From Apostichopus japonicus (taxonomy: Eukaryota; Echinodermata; Holothuroidea; Aspidochirotida; Stichopodidae), in contig NC_092569.1 in NCBI RefSeq assembly GCF_037975245.1, positions 37,136,168 to 37,200,167 of the forward strand: 64,000 nucleotides of DNA. Direction: 5' to 3'. Position 1 is the stretch's first letter, and the number at the start of each line of letters is the position of its first letter. The notes beneath the pieces were generated by a model, which worked only from the letters and a program-made list of their open reading frames with translations, was not told the DNA's origin and ran no database searches. This document shows, piece by piece, positions 25,201 through 33,149 of the stretch. The position numbers and the translations under genes are program-made.

Positions 25201-28200
25201 CCATAGTAGTCTGAGCAGCAGTTTGCGTAGCCTAGCTACTGGCAGGAATGAGTCTTTACTTACCACACAAACCATAGTAGTCTGAGCAGCAGTTTGCGTA
25301 GCCTAGCTACTGACAGGAATGAGTCTTATACTTACCGCACAAACCATAGTAATCTGAGCAGCAGTTTGCGTAGCCTAGCTACTGGCAGGAATGAGTCTTT
25401 ACTTACCACACAAACCATAGTAGTCTGAGCAGCAGTTTGCGTAGCCTAGCTACTGGCAGGAATGAGTCTTTACTTACCACACAAACCATAGTAGTCTGAG
25501 CAGCAGTTTGCGTAGCCTAGCTACTGACAGGAATGAGTCTTATACTTACCGCACAAACCATAGTAATCTGAGCAGCAGTTTGCATAGCCTAGCTACTGGC
25601 AGGAATGAGTCTTTACTTACCACACAAACCATAGTAGTCTGAGCAGCAGTTTGCGTAGCCTAGCTACTGGCAGGAATGAGTCTTTACTTACCACACAAAC
25701 CATAGTAGTCTGAGCAGCAGTTTGCGTAGCCTAGCTACTGGCAGGATTGAGTCTTTACTTACCACACACACCATAGTAGTCTGAGCAGCAGTTTGCGTAG
25801 CCTAGCTACTGGCAGGAATGAGTCTTTACTTACCACACAAACCATAGTAGTCTGAGCAGCAGTTTCCGTAGCCTTCACATAACCTGTTGCACTGACATGA
25901 CAACGCAATGTCGTAGTCGACGCATCCTAAACTGCTACAGGAATCTGGAGATGAACAACAAATTTAACATATTTTGGAAAGCTGATAACCACCTGGTCCC
26001 TCCAGGCTACACTATCTTCTTGACCTTTTACAGGGGGGATTATGCCCAAAAAACCTAACACTTTGAAAAGTGTTAGGTTTTTTGGGCATAACCCTTCCCA
26101 ACCCTTCTAGCTATATAGAGTTGGTTTGAGTATTAGAATTAAGAAATACAGATCTATTCAAAAATACCTATTTTTTCGGGGCTGCTATTGATGTTTATTT
26201 CCAAAATTTTGGTTCAAACTTTGTTTTGATTTAAAAAGTGTGAAAAAGTCTACATCTTGCCTTTTTAACTTTCAAAACAATCTAGGCTCCACTTAGAAAC
26301 AGGCAAGCACCTTCATAAATGTTCTAGAAAATAGAAAAAACTACCCTGAAAAGATCAGGGCTTTAGAGAATTGGACATTTGAATTATCATCGGAATATTG
26401 CCAAAACCCGCCCAAAAACCGAGAAACAGTTGAAAAATTCTTCATTGTCTGAATTTTTTTTATCTCACGCCCCCTACACCCTTTTAAATAATCTAACAAA
26501 TATTATGTTCTTTACCTTACAAAAGTAAAGCAATGAATGTCGGAATAGCGCCACTAATTGGTTGTTAGAGAGATTTGCACAATGGGTAGGATGCACGTGT
26601 GCGTGTTTATATGTGTATTGTTTATGCATTGTATATTCTGGTGGAGGGGCGTGTCCACAGTCTGATGACAACGCTTATATCTCGGTAATTTTTCAACCAA
26701 TTTCCAAAATTTTAGGCTCAAATGATAGGAAATATTTAAGATAATACCATGATAACATAAAATACAGCAAAACAAAAAGTGTCGTACTAATTTGGTACTA
26801 TGTGTCGTACTTTATTAGACGTAAAGAATTTGAAATAAACTGCACCATGCTTTTATGAGTAACTTATATACCCCAAATGCTAGAGTAGAATGGATGAACA
26901 TTTTTCATAGAAACATGCTTACTACACCATGTAGTACCTGCCCAGATGTCGTTGCCATAGGAGATTTAACATCTTAATTTAAATGAAAGTATTAGTAACC
27001 ATGAAACACGGGCAGAAACGTTATGTCATTTTTACCTAGAACAAATGGTAAGAGATCCACCCAAATTTACCGAAAACACTAGCTCCCTGATCGATCATGT
27101 GAAATGATGAAAAATGTGCAAGTACCACATATTAGATTGAGCGATCATTTTCTGGTATATTTTTCTCTGTCACAAAGAGAAACAAGTAAAGAAAAGAATG
27201 CATACTTCGATTACTTATAACTATGCATTACAAATATGCATGACGATGTATTTTTGTAAGACCTGCCTTATGCAATTAGCTAATACAAAGGGTTAAAAGA
27301 AAATATCAACCTGCTTGGATAAACACAGAATTAAACTCTGCAAAGAAAATGAAGGAAAAAGCGAAATTTAATGAACCCCTGCAGCATCGTCCCTGGAGAA
27401 ACAAGACAACATCCCTCATTCGACAATGTAAACAGGATTACTTTAAAAGTGCTAATGCCAAAAACTGTGGAAATACCAAAAGAACTACGGCAGATCTTAG
27501 GAAACGTTCAATCATCGTTAAATTGTTCAAACTTAAGCCAAAGTACACTTCTGGAATTGACTTAGCCTATAGAAAAAGTATAACCGAAGGTGCCTTTTAT
27601 TAACATTTCATCTCTGTATCAAGCATGTATGTAAACATGGATGAAAACTATTAACAAACGTGTTAATAGAAGACATGAATTACTAGGTCAGTTGGCATCC
27701 ACTCATGGGCGTCAATCCTGGGGGGGGGGGGACACGTCCCCCCGCATTTCGATGGGTGGGGGACACACTATCAAATGCCCCCCACCCCCCCCCCCCCCCA
27801 CACACACACATTTGGAAAAAGAGTAGTGTCTTGGCTCTATTTTGTTAGGGCTTACACATCTCAGGATTCATATCATACGTTCTATGAAAAGTGACCGAGA
27901 TTTTTCACATCGGTAATCCTGCAACTTTTCAAATATTCGATGAAAAAGTCGATGAATCCAGCTGTTCGGGCTATGTTTGGTGAAGTCGAAGCTCTCTTGC
28001 TGTTGCTCCTCGTCTCCTCCGTCGACGGAAGCCGAGGGATCTTTTAGTGCTTTGAGGCGTTTGAAGACATGGCTCCGGAGGACCATGACTCAACAGAGGC
28101 TGAATCATGTGATGGTGTGCCATATTCACCGCGAACGTCTAGCCCAGTTGAAGCCTGAGGAGTTAGCAGAGAAGTTCTTTGGTTCCTCGAATTACAGACG

Positions 28201-31200
28201 CCGCATCTTCGGGCGATCCCAGTAGAAAACTACTGCGCTCCATCATTATCATAAAAGAGGGCACTTCATAGCTAGAGCCAAAGCCTGTACATAGTTGTTG
28301 TTTGGTTGTAGATGGTATTTCAAAGACGGTGCCCGTTCCCTTATATTGGGGAAATGAAATAGGGAGCATATTCCGTGGCAGCGCATCCCATGTTACCTTG
28401 TTATTGAGTGATACCGGAGTTAACTCCACAGTGAGAACACTGGGTACACGGAAGTTACATAGTACGCTCCGACCAGAATTCACCCGACTACCAGATGCAG
28501 AGCCACCTATCAACCGAGGTAACTTGCGTGAGGACTCCAACGAACAACCAATGATTTATTTTGATGCCTTCATCACTTTAGCCACCACTCACATCGGACC
28601 TTTTCTAAGTCTGACAATACATGCGCATGTGTGAGGTCCTGAAAACATAATTAAAGTGGTTTGTCTTGCCATCCTTGTTTCAAATTTCATAGAAATGTAT
28701 TCTCGTAGACCTAGCAAAACATTTAAACTGACACAGTCCCATTGAAAGTATGTCACGGGTGGCATTACAAGTCATTGGTGGTTTAACATGCTGGCGTATG
28801 ACGACTTTTGGCCAAGTTTGCGCTATGACCTTATAAGCTCACTATACGAACTCGGATCTGGACTGTGCCTAATTAGTTAGTTATTTAAATTAATAATAAT
28901 GGCGTATTAGGAAATGCACCATTTTGTGGTATGACTCCCAGGACGGCAAGTCGAGAAATTCACATGCAGTCGCGGCGGATAGCTTCCTTCGCCTATAGTA
29001 TATCCGGGGACACTTTGGGACATCGTTCATATAGGCCTATATCTGAGGCCCAGGGGTAATTCCTTGACAGACTGGGTGCAATATAATGTGCCCATTTCGA
29101 AGTAAATTTATTCACAGATTGTTAGTTGTCATGGGTTCGAACAAATGAGGGGTATTCTATCCTGAAACATTTTGCTCCCGAAATCACGCAACTAGATGGC
29201 TGCTATCCAGCCTGGCAAGTGCCATCTCCAGCGATCTGGCAGGTATTGAAATTTTCTGCGTACGCTGCGCGCCGACCGATGGTGGCGCTCCGCTTAGATA
29301 GTACTTACGGCCGGTATACTTGAATAGATTACGTCCCCCCAAGTTTCAAATCGGATTGACGCCTCTGCATCCACTAAGCTACCTACAGGCACTAGCTTTG
29401 ATAACCGGAAATTACGAGTCAGTTTGTCCTACAGTCAAGGGCGGCGGAACCGGGGGGGGGGGGGGCACAGGGGGCACGTGCCCCCCACTTTTCCTCAGGT
29501 TAAAAAGGTGCCCTTTTTCTACATAAAAATTGAGGTGTCTCAAGTTAGCAAGAGGCCAGGGAACCAGAATGAACACTCGGGAAGGGCCGTTTCCGGCCAT
29601 CTGAGGGGTTTGTAAAACCAACAATTTTCTTGTACTCTCCGCGCCAACCGATGGTGGCGCTCCGCGCAGATAGTCGTGCATACAACTTTGCAAATCCTGG
29701 CTACGCCCTTGACTTTTAATGAATTTCTGTGGGTCAAACTCAAAGCTATTTCGAATGGAAAAAATTTGTTAAGATATTATCAAGAAATAAACTCTAAATC
29801 GGAAGATTCCTACTTTAGCAACTAGCATGATTTCACCTCATTTTGTCTCAAAAGAAAACTCGTTCCTTGTTTCCCAATCTGCACATTGGATATTGCAGTG
29901 CTAGTATGCATATTTTCCTTTAGGGGGGGGGGTGGGGGTGGGGGGCGTTGATGGAGTGATGTGTATACGCAAATAAGGTAATACAATAAGAGTTATAAAG
30001 GGAACTAAATATAAGGCTGCATCCAATCGAGTTTCTGCAAAGTGCCCTTTGATGTCGGTGCCCCCCCCCGTGCTTCCGCCGCCCTTGCCTACAGTATCTT
30101 AATAACTTAGACACTAAGATTAACAGTGATCAGAATCACCCTCTGTTTACTGTACTGAAAAGTCTCCTGCACAAATCGAATAGAAATCTCAACGTTTTGC
30201 CAAAATACAGATTAAAAGTTTACATGAACTCTCTTATATACCGTGCTGCTTTATACGTTCATTCCGAGCACTTAGAATGTTTGTTGTAGTCTGTTATATC
30301 GTTTTATGTACTGACTTTTGTATGTGTATATGTATTTTGTATGAGATCCTATCAACTTACCTTTTAACTTATTTCACTTTCATATTATTTATACTTCCTG
30401 TTAACGTATTTTATGACTCCTCTTTAAAATTTTATATTTATACTGAAATGAATGTATGAAACTACTAAAGCTACTGGCTTCGATGAGTTGAGTGCTTAAA
30501 TTTTAATGAAAATTGCACCCTATATGATATAGAGTCTTACACATAAATTGAATTTTTGTATTCGAGAAAACGCATTTCCACCGACATGGGAGTCGGCTAA
30601 AGTTATCCCGATTTACAAAAACGGGTCCCCCTAAGATCCTGCTAATTACCGACCAATGGAATTACTTCCGTTAGTGTCAAAATTTGGATAAAAATATTCA
30701 TCAAAAATCATATGAATATGTTGATAAGTTTTGCTGACTAAGATCGACACAATCAGGGTTTAGAGCGAAACATTCATGTGAGACAGCCTGCATAATTTAA
30801 CAGAAAGTTGGGTGCAAAATATTGAACTTTAGTAGGCTCTAGTATGCTAGACCTAACAAAAGGGTTCGACCTTGTAAATCAAGGCATCTTATTGGGGACA
30901 GTTAAAATCTGCCAATGCTCTGATACATCAAGTAAATGGCTGCAAACATATCTGTATAACAGAACACAAAGTGAACTAAAAAAGGAGAAAAAACAATCAT
31001 TTTTGTTTGTGACACCATAAGCAATAGAATAGCACTGTTCAGAAGAATTAAGAGATATATTGACTTTCCTGTACTTGCGTGTTATACTATATTCTGCCAT
31101 TCATAGATTACAGTAATCGAATTAAGAGATATATTGACTTTCCTGTACTTGCGTGTTATACTATATTCTGCCATTCATAGATTATAGTAATCGAATTAAG

Positions 31201-32676
31201 AGATATATTGACTTTCCTGTACTTGCGTGTTATACTATATTCTGCCATTCATAGATTACAGTAATCGAATTAAGAGATATATTGACTTTCCTGTACTTGC
31301 GTGTTATACTATATTCTGCCATTCATAGATTATAGTAATCGAATTAAGAGATATATTGACTTTCCTGTACTAGCGTGTTATACTATATTCTGCCATTCAT
31401 AGATTACAGTAATCGAATTAAGAGATATATTGACTTTCCTGTACTTGCGTGTTATACTATATTCTGCCATTCATAGATTATAGTAATCGAATTAAGAGAT
31501 ATATTGACTTTCCTGTACTTGCGTGTTATACTATATTCTGCCATTCATAGATTACAGTAATCGAATTAAGAGATATATTGACTTTCCTGTACTTGCGTGT
31601 TATACTATATTCTGCCATTCATAGATTATAGTAATCGAATTAAGAGATATATTGACTTTCCTGTACTTGCGTGTTATACTATATTCTGCCATTCATAGAT
31701 TACAGTAATCGAATTAAGAGATATATTGACTTTCCTGTACTTGCGTGTTATACTATATTCTGCCATTCATAGATTACAGTAATCGAATTAAGAGATATAT
31801 TGACTTTCCTGTACTTGCGTGTTATACTATATTCTGCCATTCATAGATTACAGTAATCGAATTAAGAGATATATTGACTTTCCTGTACTTGCGTGTTATA
31901 CTATATTCTGCCATTCATAGATTATAGTAATCTTACATGGGATTCATGCAACCAGGGAAACATTGACCAAATCGAAAAACTCCAAAAATATGTGGCCCGA
32001 GTAATTCTAGGTGTTTGATTATACACATGATATACATAACCATGGATTTCGGATTAAATATGTTTCTGAATGGTGGAAAATGAATTCCACAGGAAAAGTT
32101 TAAATACATTGCAGCGAAACAATGTAAGAATACAAAGAACCTCACTATAGTAGTTAAAGACAAGTCGAGTTTTAGTTAGGCCATGTTTTAGTTCCTTTCA
32201 ACGCTTACTTCTTTGAAAGTGTTACTACACTCCATTTAATGTTCATGTACATTACATTTTATGGTTTGATATTGGATCACTCTTTAAGAATTTCCAACGT
32301 TGTAAAACATCTGTAATTCAGTTGAATTTCAGGTTACTCAATTATTTCATAAAGTTTAAAACTTTATGTATTTTACTCTGGTTACATATTTTTGTATTAT
32401 TTTAGGGCCTCGTGGAAGCTTAGCTCCGGCTAACCGAGTTACGCTCTTAAACTAAAGTTTTAATAGAATAATAATGATAAGCAGCTGTTCTTCCATAACC
32501 GAATAGATATAGAAGCCCTAAATTGTAAAAGAAGAAAAAGAAATATGATATAAAATATGAGAGCAGTAAACAGGCAAATAAAACGCAAGCAACTAGCCGA
32601 ATTTCCAATCCTACTTACCTTGTGCTGAGATGGCGTTCACCGCCACCAGAAGAACGAACGCCAATGTAGTCTTCAT
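12987..32676 (-). CDS. ENDOU: Secreted EndoU (poly(U)-specific endoribonuclease-like) protein with four somatomedin-B domains; complete nine-exon gene
   Basis: Nine exons join in frame (58, 111, 111, 132, 189, 151, 209, 221, 234 nt) to give 471 residues plus stop. Order: signal peptide 1-18; somatomedin-B (SMB) domains near 20-57, 57-94, 98-137 and 155-199, each with eight Cys and the CQC...YGxCC core; Thr-rich linker before SMB4; EndoU domain 205-471. Catalytic-type motifs are EHCFCGE (His354) and GFHNW (His370), 16 residues apart as in the family, with a Lys pair at 408-409 as candidate third catalytic residue. Known for the family: Mn-dependent or metal-stimulated cleavage of RNA at U, leaving 2',3'-cyclic phosphate; SMB-bearing members (placental protein 11 type) are secreted. 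SMB exons are all phase 1-1, which favours domain duplication. Introns carry many transposons and one exon-derived minisatellite. An AATAAA lies 337 nt past the stop. The domain reading is very secure; RNase activity and gene symbol are by homology. Confidence 0.93.
13890..14110 (-). CDS. ENDOU: EndoU gene exon 8: catalytic core
   Basis: Carries both catalytic-type histidines: GFEHCFCGE (His354) and GFHNWIQFY (His370). Most family members known to me have non-Cys residues at the two positions occupied here by Cys355 and Cys357. Donor GTAAGT, phase 0; acceptor GTCGTAG. Confidence 0.94.
15113..15321 (-). CDS. ENDOU: EndoU gene exon 7: EndoU domain, LFSY/LDNYE region
   Basis: Encodes the family blocks KLFSYFDEAT, a DNYEP motif and a helix with AYLDAIMATSLMQ. 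Phase 2 to phase 1; donor is the less usual GTGCGT, kept because frame and family alignment continue exactly across it. Confidence 0.92.
15608..15758 (-). CDS. ENDOU: EndoU gene exon 6: Gly linker and start of the EndoU domain
   Basis: A GSGGGG linker leads into the conserved N-terminal EndoU segment with SDLWARDVNRI. Phase 1 to phase 2, donor GTAAGT, acceptor ATTATTAG. Confidence 0.92.
15759..17518. repeat. EndoU intron 5: diverged repeat units and a CA-rich microsatellite
   Basis: Loose copies of CTCxACAATGGCAAGGATGTTG with CCTGTG occur near 16965, 17112 and 17175, and GTGGTGTCTCGGGT at 16583 and 16660. A CA/CATA microsatellite fills 16865-16940. No coding support. Confidence 0.4.
17527..17872. 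mobile_element. hAT-like element 2, 346 bp, in EndoU intron 5
   Basis: Ends CAATTGCGTCGCCAG and (inverted) CAGTGCCGTCGCCAG, flanked by CATAGATG at 17519-17526 and 17873-17880. G-runs inside both ends. Lies 46 nt from the exon 5 donor. Confidence 0.8.
17919..18107 (-). CDS. ENDOU: EndoU gene exon 5: Thr-rich linker and somatomedin-B domain 4
   Basis: Opens with about 18 residues dominated by Thr and Ser, a likely O-glycosylated spacer, then an eight-Cys SMB domain (CQCNTAC, YGDCCPDY). Donor GTAAGT; acceptor CTTGTAAG. A hAT-like insertion ends 46 nt past the donor. Confidence 0.92.
18702..18729. mobile_element. Ultrashort palindromic insertion, 28 bp, 7-bp target duplication
   Basis: Perfect 12-bp arms CAGGGAGTTGTT around a 4-nt centre, flanked by CTTACAC at 18695-18701 and 18730-18736. 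Confidence 0.75.
18807..18880 (+). repeat. tRNA-like segment, probably a SINE head or tRNA pseudogene
   Basis: Starts GGGCCGGATAGCTC; an A-box-like TAGCTCGTGTGGTAGAGC is followed about 40 nt later by a B-box-like GGTCCAAATCT. Resembles tRNA-Lys but the T arm and acceptor pairing are damaged. A SINE head is preferred over a working tRNA. Confidence 0.5.
19467..19500. mobile_element. Ultrashort palindromic insertion, 34 bp, 7-bp target duplication
   Basis: Ends CATGGAGCT and AGCTCCATG around a partly paired centre; flanked by CTCTGAC at 19460-19466 and 19501-19507. Confidence 0.75.
19677..19688. mobile_element. Possible half-length member of the palindromic family
   Basis: CAGGGAGTTGTT (one arm only) lies between two ATACAAC words (19670-19676, 19689-19695). 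The right word also pairs with the arm, so the target-duplication reading is ambiguous. Confidence 0.4.
19740..19754. mobile_element. Ultrashort palindromic insertion, 15 bp, 7-bp target duplication
   Basis: CAGGGAGTCTCCCCG, a 7-bp-arm palindrome with one mismatch, between ATTTAAG at 19733-19739 and 19755-19761. Confidence 0.65.
19946..21332. mobile_element. hAT-like element 3, 1387 bp, composite
   Basis: Starts CAGTGGCGTAGCTACC and ends GGCTACGCTACTG, flanked by TGCGAGAG at 19938-19945 and 21333-21340. A second family-type end, CAGGGGCGTAGCCAGG, lies inside at about 20273, and two copies of the subterminal module occur (near 20405-20500 and 21165-21265), so one relative is nested in another. 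A LINE scrap is also inside. Confidence 0.78.
20745..20870 (+). pseudogene. LINE reverse transcriptase scrap
   Basis: CPDALKTA and ENYRPISLSP read in different frames 40 bp apart: the paired blocks that precede the catalytic part of LINE reverse transcriptases. Badly decayed and short. Confidence 0.5.
22290..22421 (-). CDS. ENDOU: EndoU gene exon 4: somatomedin-B domain 3
   Basis: Phase 1-1 exon with a short GSGAP linker, then eight Cys with core CQCDADC and YGDCCSDF. The donor taken is G/GTTAGT, which keeps the eighth Cys of the domain; an alternative GT six bases earlier would remove it. Acceptor CTGTTAG. Confidence 0.9.
22900..24240. mobile_element. Candidate inverted-repeat element in EndoU intron 3
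   Basis: Left block 22905-22965 and right block 24165-24230 are about 60-bp imperfect inverted repeats sharing AACAACGTGATTTGTAGCAA; a further direct copy lies at 22985-23035. An internal 24-bp direct duplication (ACAATAACTAGAATACGC) is at 24080-24127. Ends and target duplication are not defined. Confidence 0.45.
24321..24431 (-). CDS. ENDOU: EndoU gene exon 3: somatomedin-B domain 2
   Basis: Phase 1-1 exon of 37 codons, acceptor TTTAAG, donor T/GTAAGT. Eight Cys, core CQCNVDC and FGNCCSDY. It is closest to exon 2 (shared LDYD/VDYD and CCSDY), suggesting tandem exon duplication. Confidence 0.93.
24602..25833. repeat. 71-bp minisatellite made of an EndoU exon end, 17 copies
   Basis: On the minus strand each unit reads 39 nt of coding-like sequence (YANCCSDYYGLC), a GTAAGT donor, then 26-32 nt of intron-like sequence. 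The 39 nt match the end of exon 2 except G-to-C at one place. Unit 18 is exon 2 itself. Units differ by CATACTTACCG versus CTTTACTTACCA variants. Confidence 0.93.
25834..25944 (-). CDS. ENDOU: EndoU gene exon 2: somatomedin-B domain 1
   Basis: Phase 1-1 exon of 37 codons, acceptor CTCCAG and donor GTAAGT. Eight Cys in SMB spacing, core CQCNRLC followed by GYGNCCSDYYGLC. The last 39 nt and the donor are the seed of the 71-bp array lying directly downstream on the transcript. Confidence 0.93.
26040..26091. repeat. 52-nt near-perfect hairpin in EndoU intron 1
   Basis: Two exact 25-bp arms beginning TTATGCCCAAAAAACC, with only GA between them. It could be a very short TA-targeted inverted-repeat element or encode an RNA hairpin; nothing nearby decides. 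Confidence 0.85.
26092..26920. other. EndoU intron 1: no gene seen
   Basis: Intronic sequence without supported exon or clear element. Confidence 0.4.
26925..27603 (+). pseudogene. LINE A, 5' remnant: endonuclease end and linker to reverse transcriptase
   Basis: GDL, SSLIDHVK and a SDHFLVY-type block (in shifted frames) match the end of an AP-like endonuclease. At 27300-27600 follow PAWINTELNSAKK, RNKTTSLIRQCKQDYFK, typical of the linker before LINE reverse transcriptase. Multiple stops. It lies in EndoU intron 1, antisense to the gene. Confidence 0.6.
27977..28225 (+). pseudogene. hAT transposase C-terminal (dimerisation) fragment
   Basis: Reads PSTEAEGSFSALRRLKTWLR, then TMTQQRLNHVMVCHIHRERL and a TAG. 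The order 'AE-SFS-LRR-K-WLR-TM-Q-RL' is the hAT C-terminal dimerisation signature used by ZMYM-like and THAP0-like relatives. The rest of the transposase is missing, so it cannot be active. Confidence 0.8.
28226..29100. other. Interior of hAT-like element 4; nothing recognised
   Basis: Both strands have 110-125 codon open frames (28302-28634 +, 28163-28540 -). Neither resembles a family I know. Confidence 0.3.
29436..30087. mobile_element. hAT-like element 5, 652 bp, inserted in LINE A
   Basis: Ends CAAGGGCGGCGGAACC and (inverted) CAAGGGCGGCGGAAGC, flanked by CCTACAGT at 29428-29435 and 30088-30095. A second inward end, GGCTACGCCCTTG, lies at 29698-29711, so a shorter relative may be nested. 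Holds a subterminal module copy (29580-29680). Confidence 0.8.
30118..30462 (+). pseudogene. LINE B: 3' tail inserted in LINE A
   Basis: NHPLFTVLKSLL, then LPKYRLKVYMNSLIYRA resemble the C-terminal 'lp..R...y.nSfi' end of LINE reverse transcriptase proteins, followed by T-rich 3' UTR. It separates LNNLDTK from KATGFDELS of LINE A, which should be adjacent; ACACTAAG/ACTACTAAAG flank it as a possible target duplication. Confidence 0.5.
30463..31046 (+). pseudogene. LINE A, reverse transcriptase remnant
   Basis: Blocks in order: KATGFDELS, PPTWESAKVIPIYKNGSP, NYRP, then MLDLTKGFDLVNQGIL (the first catalytic region, with the usual A of KAFD changed to G) and WLQTYLYNRTQSE. Many stops and frameshifts. 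CR1/L2/Crack-like by motif, clade not settled. Confidence 0.8.
31047..31933. repeat. 74-bp minisatellite expanded inside LINE A, 12 copies
   Basis: Almost identical units. The unit contains LINE coding sequence reading VLYYILPFIDYSN in one frame, continuous with LTWDS at 31934. One site alternates ATTACAG/ATTATAG through the first eight units, giving a 148-bp dimer. Confidence 0.92.
31934..32475 (+). pseudogene. LINE A, C-terminal remnant and 3' end
   Basis: LTWDSCNQGNIDQIEKLQKY and VARVILG are the classic block after the LINE reverse transcriptase core. The 3' UTR ends with GGGCCTCGTGGAAGCTTAGC followed by TAATAATGATAA-like repeats, as in CR1/L2-type tails. Confidence 0.75.
32619..32676 (-). 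CDS. ENDOU: EndoU gene exon 1: start codon and signal peptide
   Basis: ATG at 32676-32674 opens a 19-codon signal peptide: MKTT, then a hydrophobic core LAFVLLVAV, ending AISAQ. The exon closes one base into the next codon at a consensus GTAAGT donor (32618-32613). The leader upstream has no in-frame coding look, and this is the only ATG giving a signal peptide. Confidence 0.9.
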
Positions 32677-32796
32677 CTCTGCTACGTCTCATCTACAAAT
32701 GTAAAGATGCTACAGAGAATCTGTTCTTAAAAGCTCCTCAACAGATGTCAAGTCACATGGATATATCATGACTGCATGTTGACACGAGATAACCTG

Positions 32797-32822
32797 CTTT
32801 ATACTGACTGGCAGACTTTATA
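32797..32822 (-). promoter_or_regulatory. Candidate TATA boxes of the EndoU gene
   Basis: Two TATAAAG words on the minus strand (32803-32797 and 32822-32816), 121-146 nt before the start codon. A leader of roughly 90-120 nt is implied. Position-based only; TATA words are common in this AT-rich DNA. Confidence 0.3.
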
Positions 32823-33149
32823 ATTTTCTTACCAAGGCTTTCTTTGTCGTTGATATTGATGGCAAACGTGTATCAGGTTGTTTACACACGATAAGAATGT
32901 TGGAGATTACAATCTGCACTGTCAAATAAGGATGTGGAATGCTCCTTTAAGATCAATTTGTATGAGTGAATCCCCGCTCGAGTCTAATTGAAACTTAATG
33001 CATACGCAATTGTTTCAAAAATATTTCTTATCACTTCCAAACTGTTCAACATTCAGGTACCTATATTGCAGAATATGTGCCTAAAGCCCGATTTGCCTGC
33101 TATAACCATCACGGTAATTTGTCTACAAGTAGTCTAGGTTTGCGCCGCC

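Larger units (their letters stand above)
27704..29367 (+). mobile_element. hAT-like element 4, 1664 bp, with transposase remnant, inserted in LINE A
   Basis: Ends CATGGGCGTCAATCC and (inverted) CAGAGGCGTCAATCC, flanked by CATCCACT at 27696-27703 and 29368-29375. Contains a hAT C-terminal domain fragment (27977-28225) and the subterminal module (29205-29310), linking the G-run family to a hAT source. Confidence 0.82.

Noticed and set aside
28302-28634. 110-codon + frame as a gene inside hAT-like element 4
   Set aside because: No recognisable family, an equally long antisense frame overlaps, and it sits in a decayed transposon.
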